Below, in pieces: positions 36,610 to 45,680 of a stretch of DNA of 64,000 bases (positions within the stretch are counted from its first letter, which is position 1; each line of letters starts with the position of its first letter). Position numbers and translations under genes: made by a program. This DNA comes from Solimonas sp040066175 (lineage in GTDB: Bacteria; Pseudomonadota; Gammaproteobacteria; Nevskiales; Nevskiaceae). Where the stretch lies: contig NZ_JBEAAM010000021.1 of NCBI RefSeq assembly GCF_040066175.1, positions 1 through 64,000 on the forward strand. Reading direction: 5' to 3'. The notes under the pieces were generated by a model. That model was not told the origin of the DNA. It saw only the letters and a program-made list of their open reading frames with translations, and did not search any database.

Positions 36610-36631
36610 GTCAGTACGGCCCGGTTGGCGG

Positions 36632-36637
36632 ATTGTA
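36632..36637 (-). promoter_or_regulatory. Candidate -10 box of minCDE
   Basis: TACAAT on the minus strand lies 22 bp before the minC ATG, in the divergent gap with the ATP-grasp gene. The predicted 5' UTR is about 15 nt. No strong -35. Confidence 0.4.
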
Positions 36638-36770
36638 CACCGCATATTGGGGTTGTGGACCCCCTCGGACACAAGCTGTCGATATGGCGCGACTCTTGCT
36701 TGAGCACAAGTCACCGGGTCGGGCTCCCGGCCGGATGACAGGATGCGCAACCCAGACCGCTGAGCGCACG

Positions 36771-38249
36771 ATGGCGATCGACTGGCACCAGTACCGCTGC
36801 AACGGGTTCTACGACGAGCTGTTCGCGGCGCCGGGACAGCCGCGCGGCGGCGCGCGCCGGCTGGCCGAATATCTGAGCAGCCTGTCGGCCGGGGAGCTGT
36901 CCGAGCGCCGCCTCGCCGCGGAACTGGCGATCAAGATCATGGGCGTGACCTTCACGGTCTATTCGGAAGGTCGCAACGTCGACCGCTCCTGGCCCTTCGA
37001 CATCATCCCGCGCACGATCACGCGGCCCGAGTGGGCGCGCACCGAGCGCGGGTTGCGCCAGCGTGTCGAGGCACTCAACCATTTCATCCAGGACATCTAC
37101 GCCGACCAGAAGATCGTCAAGGACCGCGTGTTCCCGGCCAGCGTGCTCAGGGAATCCGTGAACTTCCGGCCGCAGTGCGTCGGCATGCGCCCGCGCGCCG
37201 GCATCTGGGCACACATCTGCGGTTCCGACCTGGTGCGCGACAAGGACGGTTCGCTGTACGTGCTCGAAGACAATCTGCGCGTGCCGTCGGGCGTCAGCTA
37301 CATGGTCGAGAACCGCCTGGTCACCAAGCGCGTGTTCCCGGAACTGTTCGAGACCGGCAGCATCCTGCCCGTGGACGACTACCCGGCGCAGCTCTACGAC
37401 ATGCTCGCGGCGATGTCGCCACGACCGGGCGATCAGCCGACCATCGTGCTGCTGACGCCGGGCATCTACAACTCGGCCTACTTCGAGCACTCCTGGCTCG
37501 CCCGGCAGATGGGCATCGAGCTGGTTGAGGGCAGCGACCTGTTCGTCGGCGACGACGACATCGTCTACATGCGCACCGTCTATGGCCCGCGCCGCGTCGA
37601 TGTGATCTACCGGCGCATCGACGACCTGTTCCTCGATCCGGAGACCTTCCGGCCGGATTCCGTGCTCGGCGTGAAAGGCCTGATGCGCGCCTGGCTCCGG
37701 CACAAGGTCGCGCTGGTGAACGCACCGGGCGCCGGCGTCGCCGACGACAAGGTCGTTTACACTTTCGTGCCGGCGATGATCCGCTACTACCTGGGCGAGG
37801 ACCCGATCCTGCCGAACGTGCCGAGCTGGCTGTGCATGCGCAAGAAGGAGCGCGAGCACGTGCTGGCGAATCTGGATCAGCTCGTCGTCAAGCCGGCCAA
37901 CGAGTCCGGTGGCTACGGCATGCTGATCGGCCCGCGCGCCTCGAAGAAGGAGCGCGAGACCTTCGCCGGGCTGATCCAGGCCCAACCGCGCAACTACATC
38001 GCCCAGCCGACGCTGTCGCTGTCCACCGCACCGACGCTGACGCCGGAAGGCATCGAGCCGCGCCACCTCGACCTGCGGCCCTTCATCCTGTCGCGCGGCG
38101 ACTCGATCTACGTCACCACCGGCGGTCTCACGCGCGTGGCGATGACGCGCGGCTCGCTGGTGGTCAACAGCTCGCAGGGCGGCGGCGCCAAGGACACCTG
38201 GATCGTCGATCTCGACGGCGAAGCGGAAATGCCCGCGGAGGCGGCCTGA
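36771..38249 (+). CDS. Circularly permuted ATP-grasp protein of the Anbu cluster (COG2308)
   Basis: A 492-aa protein of the CP_ATPgrasp type. Conserved segments include MGVTFTVYSEGRNVDRSWPFD, split here for length, DGSLYVLEDNLRVPSGVSYM, and VVKPANESGGYGMLIGP, the glycine-rich nucleotide loop. Such enzymes form amide bonds with ATP; here a peptide ligase/tagging role is proposed for the family but not proven. It starts at ATG 36771 and overlaps the alpha-E gene by TGATG. This pair is a fixed partner of Anbu and transglutaminase genes in many Proteobacteria. Confidence 0.88.
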   Translation: MAIDWHQYRCNGFYDELFAAPGQPRGGARRLAEYLSSLSAGELSERRLAAELAIKIMGVTFTVYSEGRNVDRSWPFDIIPRTITRPEWARTERGLRQRVEALNHFIQDIYADQKIVKDRVFPASVLRESVNFRPQCVGMRPRAGIWAHICGSDLVRDKDGSLYVLEDNLRVPSGVSYMVENRLVTKRVFPELFETGSILPVDDYPAQLYDMLAAMSPRPGDQPTIVLLTPGIYNSAYFEHSWLARQMGIELVEGSDLFVGDDDIVYMRTVYGPRRVDVIYRRIDDLFLDPETFRPDSVLGVKGLMRAWLRHKVALVNAPGAGVADDKVVYTFVPAMIRYYLGEDPILPNVPSWLCMRKKEREHVLANLDQLVVKPANESGGYGMLIGPRASKKERETFAGLIQAQPRNYIAQPTLSLSTAPTLTPEGIEPRHLDLRPFILSRGDSIYVTTGGLTRVAMTRGSLVVNSSQGGGAKDTWIVDLDGEAEMPAEAA

Positions 38250-39184
38250 TGCTGTCGCGCGTCGCCGAGGATCTGTACTGGTTCGGACGCTACGTGCAGC
38301 GCGCCGAGAACACCGCGCGCCTCGTTTCGGTGCATTCCGACCTGGTGCTGGACCTGCCGCGCAACATCGAGGTCGGCTGGTCGGCGCTGGTCGAGATTCT
38401 CGGCGCCGGCACGCAGTTCGCCGAACGCCACGGCAGCGACAGCGGCGAAACCAACGTCGTCCACTTCCTCGTGCTCGACCCGGCGAATCCGGGCTCGGTC
38501 GCCAGCTCGCTGTCGCGCGCGCGCGAGATCCTGCGCACCGTGCGCGAGTCGCTGCCGCACGAGACCTGGGAGCATCTCAACGACGCGCACCTGCTGCTGC
38601 AGGAAAAGGGCGACAGGCTGCTCGGCCGCGCCAAGCGCCAGGAACTGCTGCAGCGCGTGCTCGATACCGCGCTGATGACCTACGGCATCCTCGGCGCGAG
38701 CATGAATCACGACGTCGGCTTCCAGTTCCTGCGCCTGGGCACCAATCTGGAGCAGGCCGACATGACCACGCGCATCATCGATGTGCGCACCTCCAGCCTG
38801 ATCAAGCCGCGCGTCGCCGACGAGCAGCTCAGGCCCTTCCAGAACATCCAGTGGATGAGCGTGCTGCACTCGCTGACCGCCTACCACATGTACCGCCGCC
38901 ACGAACGCTCGCGTGTCACCGGCAGCGCGGTGCTGCGCTTCCTGCTGCAGAACCGCGAGTTCCCGCGCGCGCTGATGTTCTGCTGCACCATGATCGGCGC
39001 GACCCTGCCGCGCCTGCCGCCCAACCGCGCCGCCGAACGTGCGCTCGAACGCACCCGCGCGCTGGTGCAGGACGCCAACATCGACAGGCTGCTGGAGTCT
39101 GGCCTGCACGAGTGGATCGACGAGGTGCAGATCGGCCTGGGCAGGCTGCACCAGGCGATCGCGGAAAGCTATTTCCGCACCTGA
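38249..39184 (+). CDS. Alpha-E domain protein of the Anbu cluster (COG2307/DUF403)
   Basis: A 311-aa all-helical protein starting MLSRVAEDLYWFGRYVQRAE, the diagnostic start of the alpha-E family. FRDEDs-type conserved segments include RLGTNLEQADMTTRIIDVR. The biochemical function is unknown. It is translationally coupled to the ATP-grasp gene (TGATG, 38247-38251) and ends 0 bp from the convergent Anbu stop. Confidence 0.88.
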   Translation: MLSRVAEDLYWFGRYVQRAENTARLVSVHSDLVLDLPRNIEVGWSALVEILGAGTQFAERHGSDSGETNVVHFLVLDPANPGSVASSLSRAREILRTVRESLPHETWEHLNDAHLLLQEKGDRLLGRAKRQELLQRVLDTALMTYGILGASMNHDVGFQFLRLGTNLEQADMTTRIIDVRTSSLIKPRVADEQLRPFQNIQWMSVLHSLTAYHMYRRHERSRVTGSAVLRFLLQNREFPRALMFCCTMIGATLPRLPPNRAAERALERTRALVQDANIDRLLESGLHEWIDEVQIGLGRLHQAIAESYFRT

Positions 39185-39967
39185 TCAGTCGCCGGACGCG
39201 TTGTCGCCGAGCAGGCTCTGCTGTCCCTCCCGCAGCTCCCATTCGAAGCGCGGCAGGTTGCGGAAGGCCTGCACCAGCTGCTGGCCCCAGGCTTCGCGCA
39301 GGCGCGCGAGATACGGCGTGTCGAGGTCCAGGCGCAGCGTGTGCGTGATGCGCAGCGCATCGCGCGGCAGGATCGCCAGATCCAGCGGCGGGCCGACCGA
39401 GATGTTCGATTTCATCGTCGAATCGAGCGACACCAGCGCGCAGCGCGAGGCATCCTCCAGCGCCAGCGCCGGGCGGATCACGCGGTCGAGGATCGGCTTG
39501 CCGTACTTGCTTTCGCCGATCTGCAGGTAGGGCGTTTCCGGCGAACTGGAGATGCAGTTGCCTTCCGGGTAGATCAGGTACAGGGCCGGTTCCTCGCCCT
39601 GGATCTGGCCGCCGAGGATCAGCGTCGTGCGCAGATCGACCGTCGTTCCGAACTGCATCTGCGCGGCCGTGTCCTTCTGCGCCTTCACCGACAGGCTGCC
39701 GACGTACTCGGCGGCATCGAACATGTGCCGTACCCGCCGCAGGTTGACGGCGGCGTTCGCGTCTTCGAGATCGCGGCGCAGATGCGCCAGCACCGACTGC
39801 GTCGTCGCCAGGTTGCCGGCCGACAGCACGACGAAGACGCGATCGCCGACGAACTCGAACAGGTGCAGCTTGTTGTAGGTGCGCACGTCATCGACACCGG
39901 CACTGGTGCGCGTGTCGGCGGCGAAGACCAGACCGTCGTTGACCTTGATGGCGACGCAGTACGTCAT
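39185..39967 (-). CDS. anbu: Anbu proteasome-type peptidase
   Basis: A 260-aa Ntn-hydrolase of the Anbu (ancestral beta-subunit) family. After removal of Met1, Thr1 would be the nucleophile (M-TYCVAIKVNDGLVFAADTR); Asp17 and Lys32 complete the catalytic set. The full proteasome-like fold is present, with GKPILDRVIRPALALEDASR near the middle. Anbu forms open helical rings, lacks a dedicated unfoldase and has unknown substrates. It converges on the alpha-E gene. Start 39967 is required for the N-terminal Thr; the frame to 40111 is not homologous. Confidence 0.9.
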   Translation of the reverse strand: MTYCVAIKVNDGLVFAADTRTSAGVDDVRTYNKLHLFEFVGDRVFVVLSAGNLATTQSVLAHLRRDLEDANAAVNLRRVRHMFDAAEYVGSLSVKAQKDTAAQMQFGTTVDLRTTLILGGQIQGEEPALYLIYPEGNCISSSPETPYLQIGESKYGKPILDRVIRPALALEDASRCALVSLDSTMKSNISVGPPLDLAILPRDALRITHTLRLDLDTPYLARLREAWGQQLVQAFRNLPRFEWELREGQQSLLGDNASGD

Positions 39968-40097
39968 GCGGACGGACAGCCGGGAGAAGAAAGGACGGGG
40001 GCTGGTAGTGTAGGGACAGGCTCCTGCCGATGCACAACTTGTGCCGCGGAAAAGCGCCGTGCAAGACTCCGGCGCACTGCCCTTCCGGACACTGCGC

Positions 40098-40697
40098 ATG
40101 TCGAACCGCACGATCGAATTCTTCTGGGACTCCGCCAGCCCCTACACCTATCTCGCCGCCACCCAGATCGAGGACTTTGCGCGCAAACACGACGCGACGG
40201 TGGTCTGGAAACCGTTCCTGCTCGGCAAGGCCTTCGAGGCCACCGGCAACAAGCCGCCGGCGCAGATCCCGGCCAAGGGCAAGTACCTGTTCCAGGACCT
40301 GCGCATGTGGGCGAGGCTGTACGGCGTGCCGTTCCGCTGGCCCAAGGTCTTTCCCGTCGCCAGCCTGACCTCGCTGCGCATCGCCTGCGCACTGCCGCCG
40401 GCGCAGGTTCCCGTCTGGGCCAAGGCGGTGATGGGCGCCTACTGGGGCCAGGAACAGGACATCGGCCAGCCCGAGGTGCTCAAGGCCGTGGCCGCGAACC
40501 TGGGCTGGAACGGTGACGAACTTCTCGCCAAAGCACAGGATCCCGCGATCAAGGACCTGCTCAAGGCCAACACCGACGAGGCGATCCGCCGCGGCGTGTT
40601 CGGCGCGCCGACCTTCTTCATCGGTGAGAAGATGTTCTGGGGCAACGACCGCTTCGAGCTGATGGCGGCGCTGCTGGACGGAAAGCTCGCGGCGTGA
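40098..40697 (+). CDS. DsbA-fold isomerase (2-hydroxychromene-2-carboxylate isomerase family)
   Basis: A 199-aa thioredoxin/kappa-GST-fold protein. It begins MSNRTIEFFWDSASPYTYLA, the S-P-Y-x-Y motif that replaces the CxxC of DsbA and binds glutathione, and ends with FGAPTFFIGEKMFWGNDR, the cis-Pro loop. Relatives isomerise a naphthalene-pathway intermediate with glutathione; no other naphthalene genes are present here, so the substrate is uncertain. Its stop overlaps the YceI gene start by 4 bp. Confidence 0.85.
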   Translation: MSNRTIEFFWDSASPYTYLAATQIEDFARKHDATVVWKPFLLGKAFEATGNKPPAQIPAKGKYLFQDLRMWARLYGVPFRWPKVFPVASLTSLRIACALPPAQVPVWAKAVMGAYWGQEQDIGQPEVLKAVAANLGWNGDELLAKAQDPAIKDLLKANTDEAIRRGVFGAPTFFIGEKMFWGNDRFELMAALLDGKLAA

Positions 40698-41410
40698 AAC
40701 GCGCCGCCGCGCTGGCGCTGCTGCTCCTGGCCGCCTGCCAGGCTCCGGCACCACGGCCCGCGCCCACTTCGGAAGCGGCAGCGACCGACTGGGCCGGCGA
40801 ATATGACCGACTGCGCGAGACCGGCACCGCGGTCTATCGCGTCGATCCGGCGGCGTCCGACATCCGCATCCACGTCTATCGCGGCGGACGTGCGGCAAAG
40901 CTGGGGCACAACCACGTGCTGTCCGCGCCGGATTTTGCCGGCTACGCCGCGATCGACGGCGAGGACCTGACTTCGGCGCGTTTCGAACTGCGCGTGCGCT
41001 TCGATGCGCTGAGCATCGACGATCCGGCGCTGCGGCAGGACACCGGCGGCGCCTTCGCCGGCGTGCGTTCCGAGTCCGACATCACGGGCACGCGCCGCAA
41101 CATGCTCGGTCCGCGCGTGCTCGACGCCGACCATCATCCGGAGCTGCGCATCCGCTCGCTGCGCATCGAAGGCGACTGGCCGCTGCCGATCGCACGCGTC
41201 GCCATCGACTGGCACGGCGTCACGCGCGAACAGGACGTGCTGCTGCAGGTCGAACGCAACGACGCACAGCTGCGCGCGCGCGGCAGCCTGGTGCTGCGAC
41301 AGACCGACTACGGCATCACGCCGTTCACAATCCTCGGTGGCGCGATCGCCGTGCAGGATGCGGTGGCCGTGCGCTTCGACCTGCAGGCGCGGCGCTGGCC
41401 TTCAGACTGA
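40694..41410 (+). CDS. YceI-like lipoprotein
   Basis: A 238-aa protein starting at GTG 40694, overlapping the upstream stop. A lipoprotein signal MKRAAALALLLLAAC (Cys15) is followed by a linker and a YceI-type lipocalin-like beta-barrel (about 45-235, ending DAVAVRFDLQARRW). YceI proteins bind isoprenoid or other lipids. A start with Cys15 suggests anchoring to the inner leaflet of a membrane. The last 9 bp overlap the convergent transglutaminase gene. Confidence 0.8.
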   Translation: MKRAAALALLLLAACQAPAPRPAPTSEAAATDWAGEYDRLRETGTAVYRVDPAASDIRIHVYRGGRAAKLGHNHVLSAPDFAGYAAIDGEDLTSARFELRVRFDALSIDDPALRQDTGGAFAGVRSESDITGTRRNMLGPRVLDADHHPELRIRSLRIEGDWPLPIARVAIDWHGVTREQDVLLQVERNDAQLRARGSLVLRQTDYGITPFTILGGAIAVQDAVAVRFDLQARRWPSD

Positions 41411-44400
41411 CGGCCGCCGCAGATCCAGCGTGCAGGGGAAGTCCGGGTTCGGCCGCTCGGCGGCGACGCGGAACGGACCCGGCGTATGGCCGAGCGGCTC
41501 GAAGCGCGCGAGCCGCCGCGCCTCGGCCTCGAAGGCGTTGACCGGAAAGGTCTCGTAGTTGCGTCCGGCCGGGTGCGCGACATGGTAGGTGCAGCCGGCC
41601 AGCGCCCGTCCCGACCAGCGATCGTAGAGGTCGAACACCAGCGGCGTGTGCACGCCGATGGTCGGGTGCAGGCAGGCGGCGGGCTGCCAGGCGCGGTAGC
41701 GCACGCCGGCGACGTGCTCGCCTACCTGGCCGGTCGCGCGCAGCGGCAGCTCGCGGCCATTGCAGGTGACGCTGTGCCGGCCGGGCGTCAGGCCCGTGAC
41801 CCTGACCTGCAGACGCTCGACCGAGGAATCGACATAGCGCGTCGTGCCGCCCGCGCCCGGCTCCTCGCCGAGCACCGGCCAGGGTTCGAGCGCGTGACGC
41901 AGCTCCAGTTCCATGCCCTGGAAGCGCAGCACGCCGTGGCAGGGGAAACGGAACTCGAAGTGCGGCGCGAACCACTGGCGCTCGAAGGCAAAGCCGGCGC
42001 GGGTCAACTCGTCGAGCACCTCGCACAGGTCCAGCCAGTTGTCGTAAGGCAGCATCCAGCGGTCGTGCAGCTGCGTGCCCCAGCGCACCAGCGGCCGCGC
42101 GTAGGGCTCGCGCCAGAACCAGCCGATCAGCGCGCGCACGAGCAGCTGCTGCACGAGGCTCATGCGCGCGTGCGGCGGCATCTCGAAGCCGCGCAGCTCG
42201 ACCAGACCCAGGCGGCCGCTCGGCGAATCCGGCGAATACAGTTTGTCGATGCAGACTTCCGCGCGGTGCGTGTTGCCGGTGAGATCGGTCAGCAGGTTGC
42301 GCAGCACCCGATCGACGAGCCACGGCGCCACCGTCTCGCCTTGGTGGGGCAGCTGCGCCAGCGCGATCTCCAGCTCGTAGATCTGGCTGTCGCGCGCCTC
42401 GTCGATGCGCGGGTGCTGCGAGGTCGGGCCGATGAACAGGCCGGAGAAGAAGTACGACAACGACGGGTGGTTCTGCCAGTAGCGCAGCAGGCTGGCGAGC
42501 ACGTCGGGCCGGCGCAGGAACGGCGAGTCCGCCGGCGTCGCGCCGCCGACGACGACGTGGTTGCCACCGCCGGTGCCGACGGCGCGGCCGTCGATCAGGA
42601 ATTTCTCGGTGGACAGCCGCGACTGTCGTGCCGCCTCGTAGAGGCTCAGCGTGTTGTCGCGCAGCTCGGCCCAGGACCGCGCCGGCTGCACGTTGACTTC
42701 GATGACGCCCGGATCGGGCGTGATCTTGAGCAGTTCCAGGCGCGCGTCCGGCGGCGGTGAATAGCCCTCGACGCGCACCGGCAGCGCCGTCTCGGCGGCA
42801 ACGTCCTCGATCGCCGCGACCAGGTCGATGAAGTCCTCGGTGCGCGCGACCGGCGGCAGGAACACGGTGATCCAGCCTTCGCGCGGCTCGACGGTCAGCG
42901 CAGTGCGCACGTTCTGGCCGTTGACGTAGCGGCCGCGGGGAGCGGGTCGGGCTGGCGGGGCGCCGATGCGCTGTTCACGCGCCGCCGGCGCCGCGCCGGC
43001 GCGCATCTGCAGGAACGGCTGCCGGCGCGGATCGAGCGGCGGCAGCTCGGACGGCAGGGACCAGGGATCGGCCGGGTAACTCGCCGGTACGCTCACGCCC
43101 GGCGTCCACGGCAGCGAGTCGATCGGCAGGCGCAGACCGATCGGCGAGTCGCCGGGAATCAGGAACAGCTTGTTCGTGCGCAGCAGCCAGCGCTCGGACA
43201 TCCAGCGCGCCGCCGACTGCCAGCGCTGCACCGGCAGCACGTAACCGCGCGGCGTGCCCAACCCGCGCTCGAACACCTGCAGCAGGCGCGCGCGTTCCTC
43301 CGGATCCTTCAGGCGGTTGTCCTGCGGATCGAGATTCACCGGCAGCTTGCGCTCGCGCACCAGGTAATGCAGCGCGTCCTCGTAGGCCTCGCAGACGTTG
43401 CGGGGATCGACATCGAGCCGCTCGGCCAGCCCGAGCATGAACTGGTTGGCCTGCAACAGGGTCGCCGGCTGATTCGCGTCCGGCGTGCGCAGCGGCAGGC
43501 GCCACAGCGGCGCGCCGTCACGACGCCAATACAAGGTGTAGGCCCAGCGCGGCAGCGATTCGCCGGGATACCACTTGCCCTGGCCGTAGGTGAGCAGGCC
43601 CTGCGGCGCATGGCGCTCGCGCAGGCGTAGCGCCAGGTCCAGCGCGCGCTGCGCCTTGGTCGGCCCGACCGCCGCGGTGTTCCATTCCGCCGACTGCATG
43701 TCGTCGGCGGCGACGAAGGTCGGCTCGCCGCCCATGGTCAGACGCACGTCGTCCCGGGCGAGGCGCGCATCGACTTCGCCGCCGAGCCGGTCGATCGCCG
43801 CCCAGTCTTCCTCGCTGTACGGCAGCGTGACGCGCGGCGACTCGTGGATGCGCTGGATGCGCATCTCGTGGCTGAATTCGACCTCGCAGTCCTCGACGCT
43901 GCCGCTGATCGGCGCGGCGGACGCGGGATCGGGCGTCGCCGACAGCGGAATGTGTCCCTCGCCGGCAAACAGGCCGGAAGTCGGATCGAGACCGAGCCAG
44001 CCGGCGCCGGGCACATAGACCTCGGTCCAGGCGTGCAGATCGGTGAAATCCGCGACCGCGCCGACCGGACCCTCGAGCGGCTTCACGTCCGGCTTGAGCT
44101 GCAGCAGGTAGCCGGAGACGAAGCGCGCCGCCAGGCCCAGGTGCCGCAGGATCTGCACCAGCAGCCAGGCCGAATCGCGGCAGGAACCGGAAGCCAGCTC
44201 CAGCGTCTGCTCCGGCGACTGCACGCCGGGCTCCATGCGGATCAGGTAGCGGATCTCCTGCTGCAGACGGCGGTTCAGCTCGACCAGGAAGGCGACGGTC
44301 TGTTTGCGCTCGGCCGCAATCGTTGCGAGGAACTCCTGCAACAGCGGACCGGCCGGCAGCGGGCGCCGGTACGGCGCCAGGTCGGCGGCGAGCGCCGGCT

Positions 44401-44719
44401 CGTAGTCGAAGGGAAACTGCTGCGCGCCGTCCTCGATGAAGAAGTCGAAGGGATTGATCACGGTCAGGTCGGCGACCAGATCCACCGTGACCGAGAACTC
44501 CGTGACCTTGTCCGGAAAGACGACGCGCGCCTGCCAGTTGCCGAAGGGGTCCTGCTGCCAGTTGATGAAATGCGGATCGGGCGCGATGTGCAGTGCATAG
44601 CTGAGCACCGCGGTGCGCGTGTGCGGCGCCGGCCGCAGACGGATGATCTGCGGCGACAGCGACACGCGCCGGTCGTAGCGGTAGCGCGTCAGATGATGCA
44701 GGGCAGCGTGTATGGACAT
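41402..44719 (-). CDS. Large transglutaminase-like/DUF2126 protein of the Anbu cluster
   Basis: A 1105-aa protein. An N-terminal bacterial transglutaminase beta domain and transglutaminase core carry the catalytic triad Cys180 (ASGSCRDSAW), His229 (DLHAWTEVYV) and Asp245 (GLDPTSG). The rest (about 300-1100) is DUF2126, with GGEPTFVAADDM and GGGNHVVVGGATPADSPFLR. It may cleave or join peptide bonds on proteins handled by the ATP-grasp/alpha-E/Anbu set. No signal peptide is visible. Length is normal for this fusion (about 1,100 aa). Confidence 0.9.
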   Translation of the reverse strand: MSIHAALHHLTRYRYDRRVSLSPQIIRLRPAPHTRTAVLSYALHIAPDPHFINWQQDPFGNWQARVVFPDKVTEFSVTVDLVADLTVINPFDFFIEDGAQQFPFDYEPALAADLAPYRRPLPAGPLLQEFLATIAAERKQTVAFLVELNRRLQQEIRYLIRMEPGVQSPEQTLELASGSCRDSAWLLVQILRHLGLAARFVSGYLLQLKPDVKPLEGPVGAVADFTDLHAWTEVYVPGAGWLGLDPTSGLFAGEGHIPLSATPDPASAAPISGSVEDCEVEFSHEMRIQRIHESPRVTLPYSEEDWAAIDRLGGEVDARLARDDVRLTMGGEPTFVAADDMQSAEWNTAAVGPTKAQRALDLALRLRERHAPQGLLTYGQGKWYPGESLPRWAYTLYWRRDGAPLWRLPLRTPDANQPATLLQANQFMLGLAERLDVDPRNVCEAYEDALHYLVRERKLPVNLDPQDNRLKDPEERARLLQVFERGLGTPRGYVLPVQRWQSAARWMSERWLLRTNKLFLIPGDSPIGLRLPIDSLPWTPGVSVPASYPADPWSLPSELPPLDPRRQPFLQMRAGAAPAAREQRIGAPPARPAPRGRYVNGQNVRTALTVEPREGWITVFLPPVARTEDFIDLVAAIEDVAAETALPVRVEGYSPPPDARLELLKITPDPGVIEVNVQPARSWAELRDNTLSLYEAARQSRLSTEKFLIDGRAVGTGGGNHVVVGGATPADSPFLRRPDVLASLLRYWQNHPSLSYFFSGLFIGPTSQHPRIDEARDSQIYELEIALAQLPHQGETVAPWLVDRVLRNLLTDLTGNTHRAEVCIDKLYSPDSPSGRLGLVELRGFEMPPHARMSLVQQLLVRALIGWFWREPYARPLVRWGTQLHDRWMLPYDNWLDLCEVLDELTRAGFAFERQWFAPHFEFRFPCHGVLRFQGMELELRHALEPWPVLGEEPGAGGTTRYVDSSVERLQVRVTGLTPGRHSVTCNGRELPLRATGQVGEHVAGVRYRAWQPAACLHPTIGVHTPLVFDLYDRWSGRALAGCTYHVAHPAGRNYETFPVNAFEAEARRLARFEPLGHTPGPFRVAAERPNPDFPCTLDLRRPSV

Positions 44720-44780
44720 GGGCCACCGCCAGATGTGACGCTGCTTTGTCTGGCAAAAGGCTTGCCAGCGTGCGCACCCC

Positions 44781-44786
44781 TATACT
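44781..44786 (+). promoter_or_regulatory. -10 box giving a possibly leaderless mRNA
   Basis: TATACT ends 7 nt before the ATG at 44794, so the transcript would start at or near the A of the start codon. No -35 match is obvious. Confidence 0.4.
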
Positions 44787-44793
44787 GCGCGCC

Positions 44794-45678
44794 ATGATCC
44801 AGCCCGCCCGCAGCCGTTCCGCCAGCCGCTCGGACTTCGTCCGCATCCGCGGCCTGCGCTACCACCTGCGCCGCTGGGGTGATCCCACCCGGCCGCTGCT
44901 GTTCCTCGGCCACGGCTGGCTCGACGTGTCGGCCACGTTCCAGGACCTGGTGCAGCCACTGCTCGACCACTGCCAGGTGCTCGCGCCGGACTGGCGCGGC
45001 TTCGGCCACACGCAGTGGCCGGCCGACGGCTACTGGTTCCAGGACTACGTCGCCGATCTCGACGCGCTGGTCGCGCACTACGCACCGGAGGGCGCCGTCT
45101 GGCTGGTCGGCCACAGCATGGGCGCACAGATCATGAGCCTGTATGCGGGCCTGCGGCCGGAGCGTGTCGGCAAGCTGGTCTGTCTCGACGGCCTGTTCCT
45201 GCCGGACATGCCCGCACAGCTCGCGCCGCGGCGCCTGCTGCGCTGGCTCGACACCTGGCCCGGAAAGAACCCGGAGCGCAGCTATCCATCCTTCGAGTTC
45301 CTGGCCGAACGCATCCGCGTGCAGCATCCGCAGCTGTCGTCCGCGCGCGCGCTGTTCATCGCGCGTTGCTGGGCGGCCGAGGACGGTCACGGCCGCATCC
45401 GCCTGCTCGCCGATCCCAAGCACCGGCTCGACATGCCCAGCCTGTACCGCGCCGCCGAATCCGAGGCGGTGTGGCAGAACGTGACGGCGCCGACCTTGTT
45501 CGTCGATGGCGGCCAGTCGCAGTTCGTCCACGCGATCCCGCCGGCGGAGACCGAGCGGCGCCGCGCCTGCTTCCGCGATCGTCGCGAGCTGCGCATCGCC
45601 GGCGCCGGCCACATGCTGCACTTCGATGCGCCCGAGGTGACCGGGCGCGCGATCGCCGGCTTTCTTGCACAACCCTGA
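44794..45678 (+). CDS. Alpha/beta hydrolase
   Basis: A 294-aa alpha/beta-hydrolase-fold enzyme. Oxyanion region FLGHGWLDVSATF, nucleophile elbow GHSMGAQ, acid near FVDGGQSQFV and catalytic His in GAGHMLHFDAPE. The substrate is unknown. Start 44794 chosen over 44746 because of the -10 box placed just before it. It is followed 2 bp later by another hydrolase, likely in one operon. Confidence 0.85.
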   Translation: MIQPARSRSASRSDFVRIRGLRYHLRRWGDPTRPLLFLGHGWLDVSATFQDLVQPLLDHCQVLAPDWRGFGHTQWPADGYWFQDYVADLDALVAHYAPEGAVWLVGHSMGAQIMSLYAGLRPERVGKLVCLDGLFLPDMPAQLAPRRLLRWLDTWPGKNPERSYPSFEFLAERIRVQHPQLSSARALFIARCWAAEDGHGRIRLLADPKHRLDMPSLYRAAESEAVWQNVTAPTLFVDGGQSQFVHAIPPAETERRRACFRDRRELRIAGAGHMLHFDAPEVTGRAIAGFLAQP

Positions 45679-45680
45679 CC

